Origin: Paramacrobiotus metropolitanus
Taxonomy: Eukaryota > Tardigrada > Eutardigrada > Parachela > Macrobiotidae
DNA length: 64,000 bases
Direction of reading: 5' to 3'
Assembly: GCF_019649055.1 (NCBI RefSeq)
Contig: NW_026570249.1
Coordinates: 682,001-746,000, forward strand
Made by a program: the position numbers and the translations under genes. The notes beneath the pieces were generated by a model. That model searched no databases and was not told the origin of the DNA. It worked only from the letters and a program-made list of their open reading frames with translations. Below, piece after piece: positions 11,674 to 24,600 of the stretch (the stretch's first letter is position 1; each line of letters opens with the position of its first letter).

Positions 11674-14600
11674 CACAAAATTGTTTGCTATAGCTATAGC
11701 ATTGTATTATATTACAATGATTGCGCTTATTTCGGCTCCCGGCATGAAAACGACACATGAAAACTCTTTTGCTCGCAATACATACATTACTGATTCCATT
11801 AAAAGATCACTTGCTAATGTAACAGAAAAAGAATAACATTGTTTAAATAAGCATTACCGAATTAATTCCATGTTGTGTTCGGAAGAATATGGTAAATTTA
11901 TTCATCAGCATTCATGTGATTAGCCATTTGTACAACTCTCAAGAAAGGGTCTTGCCGCCATAGAATCTCGAATTAGGTGCAGCAGCTGGTGTCCATAAAT
12001 CTGTAAATGATTAAATTACTGGAACGTTAGGGACTGTTGTCAGTCGAACGGGAAAACACGAGCACCATATGGAGCGGGTCGAAGGATTACGTTAGATGCG
12101 TGTATACATGCGTTTAATCGATATTACTTTAGGTAATAAAACTGTCCATGCAAAGCTAGCTGCCCGGATGCCGGTGCAAGGATTTGTGCATCCCGCCTAA
12201 GGGAGTATGTTTATTCCACAACACTGGTTTGAGCTTCTTGGAAGCTGGGTTGTTACTCAAGCACACGTCCGAAGATTAATGGCTTCGGAATGAACTGTTT
12301 TTAATTTTACTCTGAAAAACATCAGCTAATAATAAGGTGCAACTGCTTACCATCACTATGAGTATAAAAATTACCAATTAATTACAAAATAGTACAAAAT
12401 TTTAGCGATCTTCGCTCGCCCAGGTATCTATACTAGATTATATGTGGTAACGTCGTTACGGTTGCATGACTTTTATTACTTCTATAATAAAACTAACGGT
12501 TCTTCGTTCATTTAATTTTACCAGTGATGATTGTTAGTTACTCATATATATAGCTAGTATACGACGTGCTAGACGAGCACTAAGCATACTTTTACATATC
12601 ACAATTCACAAGTAACCCTTAATTACGTTATAACACTTCGACATTTTTTTTATAAATGTAATGTGCACTAATTTCACGCATGCATGCAGTAACTGCAAAC
12701 TAGTTTATTTTAGCGGTTTCAAATAACCTTTTACGCCTAATCTTATCTCTTTTGTTGAATAAACACAGATCCACCTGTAACAACGAAGGCTTTTAATTTA
12801 TCAAAACATTCTTTCACGAGAAGGTGCTGATATACCTTATGTACGCAACGCAGCTAACGAGCGATTTACGGCGATCACTTCAGCTATGGTATAACTTAAA
12901 ACTTCAATGTTTAAAATTCAAAAAGAAAATGTTTTCTTATATTTGGCAATGCTCATATATTCATGCAAAAGAGAAAACCGGCACTTTTTCTGATGTGGTA
13001 ATAGTGTCTGCGCGGTCGTCTGTATATTTTGGACAGTCTGTGCGCAGCGATTCAAGTGCAACATCGATACATCGTCGCATTTGTGTAATATGTAATCACC
13101 GTCAGAAAAAAGCGCTGAAATCAACAATTAGTCAACACAGTCCGTCTCATTTTGCTTGTTCAGAGTGGCGCATCAAAAAAGTCAACAACATATACCAGTC
13201 GTCACGTTCCGTTGGGCAACGCGCGCATACCGGCAAAGCACTGGTGGGTCGGCTTTTTGGAGGAATCAAAACAGCAAGCAGCAGCGTAAAAGTAAATTGC
13301 CGTGTCAGATAACAACCGTTGGATGATGGACCGCAGAACAGGTTGGCCGTGCCGGCAGTGAAACAGAGAATCAGACCGCATTGCGTTTGGGCGCATACTT
13401 CCGTGAACCGGCGCATCTTTGTCACCGCAGAAGCCATAATGCACATCCGGCGCAGCTGCAAATGCAGCCAGACGTAGGGCGCTCCGGCGCTGCACGCCGG
13501 CTTAACTGACTAATGGCCATGGCCATATCGCATCACACAAACATTTCCACTTGATTAAATATTCATCTCCCCACGCACACACACATATATACGAGTACAT
13601 CGCAAGCTCAGGGCGTATATATTTATTTTGCCGGTTATGCAATTTTTAATGACAATTTATTCGAGCAAAATGTCTCCCAAGATGTCCACCGGAAATGGTT
13701 GGCAGGAATGCTATTGCGCCGGGAATATATCTCGTCGACTAGTCGCACGGGGACAGCGTTGATGTATGCGCATTTGGGTTTTATGATGGAACATGCAACC
13801 GCTGCAAAAATGCCATAACTGCTCCATCGGGCTGGCTATTTGCCGAGCCACGCAGATCGTAAAAATTTTTCGGGTTCTCTTGTCACAACGCTAATCTTGC
13901 TGTCTTGGCGCAGGGCTGCACTATACGGCCCATGATCAACGGAGCATTCAAATATTTGCCATCGACCTGAATAAATAATCAACGGAGAGAAAAATAACCG
14001 GCATAAATTTGGCCGGATTCAGCGAAAGGTTTTCGTTTTTGTAGCAACAAAAATTAATTTAAAAATGCTGTAGGATATTTCGTTTTTCTGGTGCTGTACG
14101 TTTTCATAAAAATAACCAAAACTACCAGAGTTTTGATTTGATTCTACCATTTATGTACGAAAATAACAAAACTATATTGCTGAATTTTTAAAATTTGCCG
14201 GTGCTAAAAAAAATCGTTAACCTGATTGCATTTTTTTATACGCAAAAATATATTTATTATTCGTGCACTTGACAGAATACAATGTATTGCACATACTATT
14301 ATCATGTCAAATTTCTCGATTAACGGTTTCAAGTAGGCGTCAAAGTGTACTGCATTTACACTATAATTATAGTGATTTGTTTTGATCGAAAACCATTTTC
14401 CCAGTTCAACAAACAGTTTGCTTTAATTACGTACAATCAATCAATATTGAACAGCCTCAAGGAAGGAAAAAAAGCAAAAACGTGTGTTACCGCTCAGGGT
14501 ACGTACAACAACCAAAAACCGTTTTACCAGATTAATGAAGTCGGCAATTTGCCGAGAAAAAACCATGAGATTGTAAGCCGCCTCTTTTCTTCGCATCATT

Positions 14601-14787
14601 TCCTCGCGACTCTCGCGAGAACGGGCCCGAGACCTTTCGGTATGAAAATAATAACGTGAGGAAAAATTCTTCTCCAAAAAAACCACCAATCAACCGAAGA
14701 GAAAAAACACAGCACTTTCGAAAAACACCTGTACAAACCGGAACCACGTCAACCGTATGCCATCTCATTCCGTTCTCATAAATGTCT
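11674..14787. other. 3.1 kb intergenic region without a supported gene
   Basis: This lies between two convergent genes. It holds an open frame of 162 codons on the plus strand (12824-13312) and one of about 104 codons on the minus strand (13147-13461, hydrophobic). Neither has a recognisable domain, and they overlap each other. The segment around 13150-13520 is more GC-rich than its surroundings, so an exon there cannot be excluded. No tRNA or repeat was seen. Confidence 0.3.
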
Positions 14788-16136
14788 TCAAAAGTTGGTG
14801 ATGGGAATTCGGTGCTCGGAGGGGCCGGGGAGCGCCGGAAGGGGCGCCTCCACCGTCAGAATGCCGTCTTTGGACAGGGTGGAGCGGATGAGCTCCGGGT
14901 CGGTGCCCTTGGGCAGCAGGAATTCCCGGTTGTACTCGCGGTACACCGATTTCCCGTCGCCCTTCTGCTCGTGTTTAGCGTGTACTTTTAGCTTACTGTC
15001 CACCGTCTTGACAGAGATCTCTTCCGGTCGGTACTCGCTGACGTCGAAGCGCAGACGCAGGCATTTGCCGTCTTCACCGGCGATATCCTGGTGGCCGGAG
15101 ATGAGCGGGCTGTCCAGATTGTCCATCCACTGCTTCAGCTCCGTTCGATACTGATCAACACAATAAACTGCATTTATTTCAGCACGAACTAAGAAACTGA
15201 CATTCAGACTCAAGGAAGTATTTTTATTTTATCTGTCCCATTCGGACTGATCTTGAAATTTTAAAATTAAGATTTCAAAATAAAAATGAGGATTTAAACT
15301 TGTCATAACGAGAAATATTAATATCCCGCTCATTTCTATTACGAAGTCACACATTTTAAAAAACACCGGCACGCATCTCTATCTGTAAACAGAAAAATTA
15401 CTCAATTTACTCCTTTAATCTACAAACTGTGTGAATATAAATTCCAATTAAAATTTACATGCTGCAGTTCGGCATTCAAATTTTTGGGCAGCTTATGCCA
15501 AATTAATAACACGGAACACCAGTTTTTATTAACGTAAAATTGACATACACGATTCCGCCGTACACGTAATGCAACTTTTTATGGACATTATGTTTCATTT
15601 GACCGATAGATATTGGTCATTAGCGTGCCATACGAGCAGACAAAAACACTTCCTGCAGAAAAAGCCGACAAACGTGTACGAATAAAATGCTTACAAACTA
15701 AACGGTTCATTTTATGTTATTTATTTATGCTATGGGCATATGGCCGCCTGAACTTCGTTCCGCTGCGCTATTCAACAATGCCCAGCGCTACACCGGTATT
15801 TATGCTAAAAACGACAGATTTATTCCGGTTGCTCACCTCACTGCCCGGCTCCGTTCCGCTCATCCCGTCACCAAAATTCGACCGCGATGAGGTGGTGCGC
15901 GTGGTGGTGGATCGGGTTTCCTTGAAGGAGGATTCCAGGCGTTTATTGCCCTCTAATATCTCGCCACGCAACCGGTTCATCTCGTCTTCCATCTTGCGCA
16001 TTTCCTCATCAAAACGCTCGCGAATAGACCCGAACTCCTTCTCCACGACGCTGGTTTCGCGCTTGAAAATGGGCACACGCACCTCACTCTGATGGGACAT
16101 GTTGCTGCTGGAACGGTACTCTTCAACGCGCTCCAT
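14788..16136 (-). CDS. Small heat shock protein (HSP20/alpha-crystallin domain), two exons
   Basis: ATP-independent chaperone of the sHSP family, 220 aa. Exon 1 is 16136-15837 (100 codons) and exon 2 is 15150-14788, joined in phase 0 across a 686-bp intron. Residues 1-100 are an unusual N-terminal arm: a charged helical stretch containing FGSIRERFDEEMRKMEDEMN followed by a Ser/Thr/Arg-rich segment. The alpha-crystallin domain follows at about residues 120-205: LRLRFDVSEYRPEEISVKTV, then SKLKVHAKHEQ, VYREYNREFLLPKG and LSKDGILTVEAPLP. It ends EHRIPITNF, whose IPI is the classic I-x-I tail motif that docks between dimers. A helical arm of this kind is also known from muscle-associated invertebrate sHSPs, but orthology is not established. 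I found no clear heat-shock element upstream, so inducibility is unknown. Confidence 0.92.
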
Positions 16137-18876
16137 GCTGTAAAATTATCCAGCACAAGAACGGCCCGTGGAGGAAGTTGAATCCTTTGAAAATCAGGGA
16201 CGTATTAAGGGGGATTATAACCCTGTGTATATGATCCCGTGGTGATCTATCCACTTGTGTCCAGACAAACACTTGGCTGAATCAGTCCCCAATGATCGAT
16301 GATATAACGGGGAGAAAAAATGTTCAATCTACAAGTCATAACATGAGACGAGAATATCCCGGATATATAAGCGCTCTCCGCATCATATCAAGTCGTCGAA
16401 AATGTCTGGGAAATGTTCAGTGTGATGTCTTTGGCTTGATGCCGTGCACCCGTGTTATAAATGCGCAGTCAGCGCTGTCAAGTGGAATGCAGTGAGGCAG
16501 ACGCCGTTTCCGCTGGTCAGCACCGCACCAACCGGACTGCAGACGGCGAGTCGATGTGCGATAGCCGGAAGTTAAGCGAGAACTAGCGCCACTGCGCCCT
16601 CTGCATCCCGTAACGTACGACTGGCAGCGGCAAAATTAATCGATTCGCTTCCGATGGTAGACGATTTACAACATTTCAATGCGGCTAAAATTCCATTAGC
16701 TCATGTTTCTCGAAGGTAACTTCATTAAGCTGTCAAAAGCATGACGTATCGGATCGATGAATCATCCATCCCGGCGCCGATTGGCTGGTACATATGGCGC
16801 ATGGGTGCACCCACTTGAACAGTCATACGGTACCAACAATTGTAAGATGCTGGCTCAGCCCTGTTTCCCACTCAAGCAAACAGGATCGGAAAATATGATA
16901 AATCCGACTCATTCAGCAAATAAATTTTAATTCACGATTCAGTGCGATAATAAATTCCACAAAATCGATGGCAGACTTCGGACTGCAGCGCTATCGCATG
17001 GTGCTGCTGACTTTCAAGTGCTTCGGACATCCTAAATAGTAAACCAGTTGCGGTGCGGCATGTTATGGATGCAAGCCCTCGAGGGGTCCCTACTGGGTCA
17101 TTGGGGCTTTTAAATGGAAATTACGTTGATCGCTATCGAAGAATATCCCATTAAGCTACAATTGCCTGGAACTGACAGTTTGACAAAAGAATGCAGTGAT
17201 AATTTATTAGAGGCAATACACTGAATACAGATGTAACGTTTTAAAAGTTTCAAGTCCAAGTTACAAGTTTTAACGATAAGTACCTATGAATAGGTGAAGT
17301 ACAATAGGAATACGGAAGCCAGGATTACAGTAAGTGCCTATTATTAAATTTGATTTTATCAAAAATAATTTAAAATCGCGCGCCGGCTTAGTAATTACTA
17401 ATTATAATTATGTCTCACGCTACTCTCTATAGGTTGGCACCCTGGCCGGAAATGGGTTAATACGCCATTACCATCAGTTACTGTAAATTAATTAGCTGTT
17501 ATTAAAGTACTAACTCGTACGAATACTTGCACTTCACATGAAAGATAGCTCTAAAACTACTGTGATAATAGTTATTACCATAATATTCTAAACTCACTAC
17601 TTAGTGTCTAGTGATAGGAAATGGTTGATGTGTTCACAGTTTATGTGCTCGCCGCTGGTCGATACTCGTACGGATTTTCAACTCACAAATTTAATCAAAT
17701 TATTTTGTATCAAGTACAGTGTAGTACAGTCTGCATGTGTTTGTAGATATAGATATTTATATATATAGATATTGAGTATTGTATTACGTACTTGATACAG
17801 CTTACTTATTTACAGTACAATTATTAGAGGGTATTACTATTATTTTACAAAATACATACCCCGGTTATAACAGTGTAATAAGTAAATAATTTCACGTTCA
17901 GTAGTTAGCCGTACCTTACAGTACCTTTAACAGCTGAGTTGCACCGTACTTGGCGTATTATAATATAAATAATAATTTTTGGTAAACTTTACTGGGTCTA
18001 TAGTCTATACTGTACACTGTACGAGAAAACTTTCCCGGCATCTGAAGCTGCATACAATCTTCTATTACGAAAATTCAGACATCTTTCTCTGTTGGCTGGT
18101 ATACGGCCAGTGCAGCGCACTATGGTGCATAAGTTATGATTCATAGAGATAAGGACGGGTATGTTAGAAAACGGAGCTGTGCAGCGCGGTATCTTGAATA
18201 CGTGCGGTATAGTTGTTTTGACCATTCGGAGCGCAGATAAGCTCTGGATCGTGATGACACACGTTACCCGTCGTTATCTACTGCGCATTATGCACAAAAA
18301 ACCTACATAGGCGTTGGAAGATACCCGAATGTCTGAATCTGAGCATTCTATGATTGCACCTTTGGTATATCATGCATAATTTTGATAAAGTTACTGTAAT
18401 GCTGAACGTTGCAGAGATAAGACGTACGATACGTGCGCTCGCTGCGTTCACAGAACAGTTTTTATACGATACAGATATTTAAATATTAAATACTTATTAT
18501 ATAAATTAGAAAAGTATTACGAGTGCTTCGTAGTTCGTACTACTAGTAAACTCGTACAATCTGCTGGCGCTGTATACGTACGCACTCGTACGTACAGTGC
18601 AGTACGTACTTTTTAAGTTCGCGCGATTTTATAGGGGCAAATCATAAAAATTTAATCAGCTGCTTTGGCTGCGCTGTAAGTTTACTGTATACGGGATGCG
18701 TTTGCAGTTTTGAATACGTATTTCAGAGTGTTCAGACTCACCTCAAGTCATAAAGCGAAATAGTGACAAATAAATTTAATATTATCCAGATTTATACAGT
18801 ACAGCATCTATCGGACCGTGGTTTGAAATTCTGTTGTATTCTTCCCTAATCGCATTCCTTAAATTAAGCCTGCAAG
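16137..18876. other. 2.7 kb divergent intergenic region between sHSP and MGST3-like genes
   Basis: No supported coding exon. It should contain the promoters of both flanking genes. A TATATA core lies at 16364-16369, about 230 bp upstream of the sHSP ATG and readable on either strand. Around 17740-17775 there is an AT/GATA-type simple-sequence run. Short GTAC-rich palindromic stretches recur near 18540-18610. None has an assignable function. Confidence 0.3.
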
Positions 18877-20425
18877 ATGAAAACTCTTGGGAGCCTTCTC
18901 CAAGTTCCGCCAAAGACTCTTAACTCCGAAACTTTGTATCTTGTAGGACTGGTGACTGTGGCTGCGGTTATTCACTTGAGTAAGTCCCAATTGGTTTTAA
19001 AACAAAATAATGCAGCAGTTCATGCGGATCGGTACCGAGATGCAGGGATTGTTGTTTAAGTACTGTACTACTTTTCTGTTATTTGTCCAGTCTCCATGTC
19101 CATTCGCGTGGGCAGTGCCCGTCACAAGTACAAGGTGGTGCCACCGAAAATCGACGGACCCGCGCCATTCAATTTGGTCTACCGGGCACAGTAAGGCTCT
19201 TCGCTTTATCATTTCGTGCAATTGTAGAACTGCATTGTCATAGTGGTTGCACAGCTGATAAGTGCAGTATTGTGCCGAATACCTGGTTCATCAGTGTGCT
19301 TCACTGCTTCGACTCCGTGATAGAATTTTGTGGTTGCACTTTGAAACGTGCGTGACGCGTATTTGCTCTGAGGTTTACGATTACCAATGTTTATTTATTC
19401 GTACTTTGACTTGCAGATAGATAATACTTTAAACCAGTTTTACGATGATATGCATTAGCATGTATAATTTTGTGTAGTCAAAATTCGGTGGAGAATTTCC
19501 CTATATTTCTTGGAGCGTTATGGACCGCAGCAATCTTTTTCCACCAGAGTAAGTATTTCGGAATGGTGCAAGCGCTCGTCGCGATGGCACTAATTTTCAG
19601 ATTAAAATTAATCAAAATGGCTGTGTTTCTGTATAGTTCCGGCCGCGATTTTCGGAGTGTTTTACATCGTTGCTCGTGAAATCTACTTCCTGGGTTATAG
19701 TTCCAAGGCTGAACGACGGTGAGTCTAAATAGAAGTAAGTATTATAAACTAATCCGCGTCAGTGCAGTAAAATAGCACTTTCCGGTTTTTCTGTCATGGT
19801 TTAACTTCGTTTTTGAAGTAAGAACAACGTATATAAAAACAAATTTGCTAGTACAGTTCAACGCCGAAATACATATAGATATTCATATAATATTTATCTG
19901 TACATCCTTGCGTAGTAAGTACTTAAGTATATTTACTTCATCGGTATGTTCAACGTATTTACACGTACTGCCAAAAACTGCTTTTCTCTGCTGGTTAAAA
20001 AAGTTTGTGTGTGGTATCTGTGCGATTCGTTCTGTAACTAAAAGGAATAAATTCTGGTATGAATATAGATACGATTCAAATTCTGAATTCGTTTACGATC
20101 AACCCTCGGCAAACTCTTGAGGATTACATGTGGCGATTAATTGATCACTGTTCACCGTTGCTTAAAATTTCGTAATCCGCCAAGTTTTTCACCATTTTTC
20201 GTAATATTGTGTTATGTAATATTTTTTTGTATGGTTGTGGATGGATAGCTTTCGAAATAATGCAACCCTGTTTACAGAGGCCTGGGATTCGCGCTGAGCT
20301 TCTTGTCCCTTTTGGGCCTGGTTGCCTTGGCGTCCGTTGGCGCTGGAGCGGCCGGTTACCGTGCTTACCGTGGTCAGGACATTTTGAAAGGATGGCTCCA
20401 GTATATTCCCGTCCCGTACCTGTGA
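18877..20425 (+). CDS. MGST3: MAPEG-family membrane enzyme, microsomal glutathione S-transferase 3-like
   Basis: Integral membrane glutathione-dependent transferase/peroxidase of the MAPEG family, expected in ER or mitochondrial membranes. Exons are 18877-18979, 19091-19190, 19478-19548, 19637-19718 and 20278-20425, 504 bp in all (167 aa), with consistent phases; human MGST3 is 152 aa. Helix 1 is LYLVGLVTVAAVIHL. The loop ARHKYKVVPPKIDGP matches the family's ARKKYKVxYP segment. RAHQNSVENFPIFLGAL is the signature RAHQNxxExxP glutathione-site motif. Helix 3 is IPAAIFGVFYIVAREIYFLG and helix 4 is ALSFLSLLGLVALASVG. The C-terminus, GWLQYIPVPYL, is slightly longer than in vertebrates. No upstream regulatory motif was recognised. 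An alternative MAPEG subtype is possible, but the RAHQN motif and length fit MGST3 best. Confidence 0.93.
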
Positions 20426-21234
20426 GATGTTCGTCGATGCGCACAACTGGTGTTTTTGGCTATGTTTTTCAACATTTCCTCTTATTGATTTCATTTTGAT
20501 TCGAAGTATTTATAATCGGGAGTGTGGTTTTACCGTTTAACGTACCTATCGATTTGTTTTAATTGGGTGTGGGTTTCGCAGAGATTGAGTTTTTTTCCTT
20601 TTTATCTGTGACTAGTCTAGATTGGTACCGGTTATTCTTTAGTTGCCTTCTGGAAATCGTAAGATATTGCTATTTATTACATTCCACCAAAAACTTACAT
20701 TCGAATTAGTTCAGCTCTTGAGTAGGTTTCGATTATGAAAGTGGACAATGCGCAAGCAGCTTGTAATCCTTTCTTGTAAACAAAACAAAATGGAAAATTA
20801 ATTCAGTATTGTACAACTGCAGCGCTAGAAAATAACATCACTTAAATAAAACAGTAATCATTCTGCATTATCTGTAAGTACTATATTAAGTACAGTCAAA
20901 TACTACGTAGTACAAATAACAGAGAGCCGATGCTGTTTTTAAAATGACAGAAGTTTTTTTCCGCCGTGTTGTATGCAAAATCACCACTGAATTGTTTCGA
21001 GAAACAGCATGCACCTACAACAGAACAAAAAAGAAGAGGAAAACCAGAATCCGACTTATGAATTTCGTATGCGCTTCGCCGGTTTTTGCGTAAACCTCAG
21101 GACCGCAGAGTTTTGCAGGGCCTGGGCGTGCGATTGTCCAAACGTGCCCTGACACTTCGCGCGGAGGAATACGGAAACACAAATATGTCAGTTCAATGAA
21201 AGCATAACTTGTGGTGGTCTTTGATTTTTATCAG
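20426..21234. other. Intergenic region downstream of the MGST3-like gene
   Basis: Mostly AT-rich, with no definite gene. A cysteine-bearing open stretch of about 47 codons starts with ATG near 21009 and reads on to a stop near 21155. It might be the leading exon of the orphan Cys-rich gene that follows, but no donor and phase that join it could be settled. Confidence 0.3.
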
Positions 21235-21859
21235 ACTATTTTGCAAAGCTACAGAGTTTTCGGGAGTCGCTGGAGGAATGCGTCCGCGAATGTAAAGTCC
21301 CCACACATCACTGCATTAATTTAGATGATATCGTAGTAAGTACGTAATTAAACAACAGAATTCTGTCTTATGTAGCACTGGACAGTGATTACTTACTTAC
21401 CTTCCTAGTTGTGGTACTGGTACCAATCCTGTAAGACGAACGCCACAATATTTTCCGGAAAATGTTCCGCTAAAACGTTTGAAGAAAATCTTTCGGAAAA
21501 CTGCACGAAAGATAAGTATAGTGGGCACAGATTCAACGTAGCTGGCTGGCAAAGATTAAAAAATTGTGTCGGTGCCGATCAGAAACTAACAGTAAGTACG
21601 GAAACTAGGTCCTGTATGTCTGTACAATCACAGTGGAATAAATACGCAAGCGACCGGAAGTCTTTACACTTAAATTCATCAGCTTCTGAATCTCTTAATG
21701 TTTCTTAATTTTATGAATATTTTGACTGAAAGCGGACCGTTGTTTTCATGTACGTATTCATACTGCTTACGAAACCAAAAATTAATAACAGGCGGAATTA
21801 TAATACTTATTTTTTTTAAATGTTCTAATTTTATTACGGGTATTCTTACAAACCAGTAG
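21235..21859 (+). CDS. Possible Cys-rich secreted or anchored protein, partial exon model, unrecognised family
   Basis: Two adjoining open exons share good splice sites and a continuous frame. Exon 21235-21335 encodes FRESLEECVRECKVPTHHC and ends at a GTAAGT donor. Exon 21409-21591 (61 codons) encodes LWYWYQSCKTNATIFSGKC and then NCTKDKYSG, again ending at GTAAGT. Together they have regularly placed cysteines and two N-glycosylation sequons (NAT, NCT), suggesting an extracellular domain. A possible last exon, 21682-21859, is in phase. It ends in a hydrophobic stretch (LITGGIIILIFF) before a stop, which would fit a membrane anchor, but it is AT-rich and may be chance. The first exon with a start codon was not found. 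No family recognised; the two Cys-rich exons are more convincing than the last. Confidence 0.35.
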
Positions 21860-22037
21860 TACACATACAGTATAGATATGTTACTTACACTGTTAGTTAG
21901 TATATGTAAATTGGATAGTTAACCAGTAAGACACACCAGCACAGTCCAATAATACTTGGCTGTGACACAAGCCTTGTCAAGCAATTTTGTAAATCTATTA
22001 AGAATTACGAAAGTTAGTGCAAACTATAAAGCCACAT

Positions 22038-22251
22038 TAAACTACCACATTGTCATAATTCCCGTTCAGCATGCTTAAAAGCAAAAACAAAACATCTTCG
22101 TTCTCAACCATGTCATTAAACGTTCCAGGAACAGAAACCGCATTTTCGAGTTGTGTCACATTGATACTGATTCTCTGACGCAAAAACTCTCCTACACGAA
22201 AATTGTCAGTACAATCGTTACTTGAAGTACCGTAGCCATCTTTTTCGTCAC
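22038..22251 (-). CDS. Orphan terminal exon on the minus strand, unrecognised protein
   Basis: On the minus strand a good acceptor (TTTAAACAG) at 22252-22260 opens a frame of about 70 codons, ending at a stop at 22038-22040. It starts DEKDGYGTSSNDCTDNF, continues FRVGEFLRQRISINVTQLEN and ends MLNGNYDNVVV. Composition is balanced and includes a sequon (NVT), so it looks like a true coding exon. It lacks an ATG, so it would be a C-terminal exon whose upstream exons should lie at higher coordinates. I could not identify them with confidence between 22.3 and 24.2 kb. No domain recognised. Confidence 0.4.
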
Positions 22252-22605
22252 CTGTTTAAAGAAATTTTTCATAAACGTTCCCCATGTGTCCATTTTAACA
22301 TAATTATTTGTACTTGGAGTTTGGTTTATTGAAATCATATGCTGAATACCGTGGAGATATTTACGGTTTTTTTATTCCTGAATAATTAAACCGGCGGTAA
22401 CCATATGTTGAAATCGGTATTAAATTCACACATGTTATAAAACAGTGGTTTCATAATCTACCTACGTAAAATGCATTTTCATGCATCGCCATCGTGGCGC
22501 TTATATGGTTGCCAAAACAGTATTGTCATCTGCATCTAACGAAAATCCTCTGCTTATAGTTTTGAAGCCGGACATTGCCATTTACCACGAATACTACTTT
22601 CCATA

Positions 22606-22672
22606 TTTGTCTACTTAATTATTTGTCTACTTAATTTGTCTACTTAATTAAATATTTGTCTACTTAATTAAA
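22606..22672. repeat. Short direct repeats of TTTGTCTACTTAATT
   Basis: The motif TTTGTCTACTTAATT recurs about four times within 70 bases, with AT-rich spacers of varying length. It looks like local slippage expansion in non-coding DNA. No function is evident. Confidence 0.8.
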
Positions 22673-24392
22673 TTACTGTAACGAATTTCGTTTATGGATT
22701 GAACTTATTGCCAGTTCTCAATATAAATATAATTATACAAGTATGGGTGGTTTTTGTGTTTCCTAATTATCGAGTGTAAACGCAACCGGTGCTGGATGGA
22801 CGTCGTTCCCGTTGCGTCCAAAGCGGGATTAAGTGCGCTTTGGGCAATGATTGAAACCGCGAACGTTAACACTAATAACGCTTATTAAGTGTTCAAACAA
22901 AAGTGTGACGATATTGAGCCACTTGTAAATTTATAGGTTTCTCTGCCCGCCTGGCAAGTGCCAGTCCCGCAAAGGTCAACATTCACGACACCTAGTAATT
23001 AATTTATCAGGCCACTGATGGATACGTGACACGTAATTGTATACCGACGGAGAGAGTTAAATTCTGTGTTCAAACAAGCGCCGCCGTTTTTGTTTTAAAT
23101 TCGAAAACAAGGAAGATTGGTTTCTCGCGCTGCAAAAAGTGTTGACGCCTTATTGAATCTCCCGCTTCTATCAATATTAGCCGACAATGAACAATAATTG
23201 ATTCTTTAATCTGCCATGAAGTGATTGCCGGTACTCGTTTGACGTCACAATCGATACAGTTCGAACAATGGTACTTGAAGTAAAATTCAATGTTTGAATT
23301 GCTTCTTTTGAAAGCTCTGGTAAAGGAAAGGAAAGCTAACTATTGTAATAACTACTCATATCAGTCATATGTAATTATCAGCACTGGTATGACTTCGTAA
23401 TAAACTGTCCAGTCAGTTCTAGCTTAAAATCCCAAAAGAATATTAAATACGAAATTTGACACTTATATAGCAGTGTCAAACTATGCACAATCACTGGTAT
23501 ACATACTGTACATGATAAAATTTTTATGTTCAGTAAAGCTAATTCAAAATTTATTGACGCGTATCGAAATCTTTAATATTTTTGCGCTTCCGTTTCCAAT
23601 AAGTTCTAAATTAATGTTTTATTTCAAAGTTCATGGAAAGAGAATCTGGATGACTTATGCCGTATGCCGTATGTCGCTGTCTGATTAATACAGATTTTTA
23701 GTTTAGTTACGCGAATATTCGATTAATACAACAGCTGGCGGTTATTTTTCATCGGATACTCACGGAAGACCATTACACCGTTGTTGATTAATCATTTTCC
23801 TTCCCGTCCGTCCAGATCACGCGCTACTTTTTTCCACGTGTACAGAATCTACGGATCCAGTTACTTTCATCCCGATGGCGGTGACGTGTGCGTGCATATA
23901 CTGTGTGCACTGTTCTTTGCTAATTCCGTCTAATTTTCCTAGCAATTTAATATCGTTCTCATCCCGAGCGCGCGCGATGTTTGCTCTTGGTCTTGTAACC
24001 AGCGCGATTTGCCTATAAAAACAGTGTGACTTGTGTCCCATCTCACATTTAGTTGCACTGGAAGGATTTCTCTGCATCCCGTTGGAAACACCTATCAGCG
24101 CCGCGGCTGACACTTTATTCGTTTGTATATAACGATCGGCATTTAATTCCGCGTCTGTAGTTCCATAGCCACCGGCATATATCCCTGCCTGTATACCGCG
24201 CCTGCCAGCCAAGATTTCCCGATCTACTTCCTAACGTGTAAAACGCCGGTGCCATTCAGGACAAATTAGAGGAGCGGACTTTTGATCGCGGATTGAGATT
24301 TAGCCGTTAACCTGACAGTTGCCGGCATCCCTGTCCCGCCCTGCTCGTCGTTCTATCCCGATACGCGGTAAGCTGCCACTACGAGTTATGTG
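22673..24392. other. Intergenic region upstream of peptide precursor A
   Basis: No supported gene. An open frame of 131 codons on the minus strand (24212-23817) lacks an ATG and any recognisable domain. The region near 24000-24350 is richer in GC and probably forms the upstream control region of precursor A. Confidence 0.3.
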
Positions 24393-24400
24393 CATATAAA
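24393..24400 (+). promoter_or_regulatory. Putative TATA box for peptide precursor A
   Basis: The sequence CATATAAA lies about 200 bp before the ATG of the precursor on the same strand, preceded by GC-richer DNA. This spacing suits a core promoter with a leader of roughly 170 bases. It is assigned only by sequence and position. Confidence 0.4.
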
Positions 24401-24600
24401 GCGTCAAAACTCCCGTAAATTTACGCACACATTCTCACCCGGCTTTTGGTGTATTAGCGTGTATGAGTGTGTGTGGCATGTGATGTACAAAGGAAAATAT
24501 TTAGCTAATGCGAAAACGTTTTTTCTAGCATTTACAATTGCTGCGGTAAGAATTCGCTGAGTGGTGTAGCAGAAAGCCGGTTAAGCCGATATTAAGGAAA

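Noticed and set aside
12824-13312. Open frame of 162 codons on the plus strand
   Set aside because: No signal, domain or splice context. It overlaps a minus-strand open frame of similar quality, and a few frames this long are expected by chance in 64 kb.
13147-13461. Hydrophobic minus-strand frame resembling a membrane protein
   Set aside because: No good start, acceptor or recognised family; the hydrophobic stretches are short. Mentioned only in the intergenic note.
16137-16500. Heat-shock elements upstream of the sHSP gene
   Set aside because: Only GAA/TTC pairs with wrong spacing were seen (for example GAAATGTTC); no nGAAnnTTCnnGAAn array.
23817-24212. 131-codon minus-strand frame, Gly/Ala-rich
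   Set aside because: Lacks an ATG, shows no domain, and I could not join it in phase to the orphan exon at 22038-22251.
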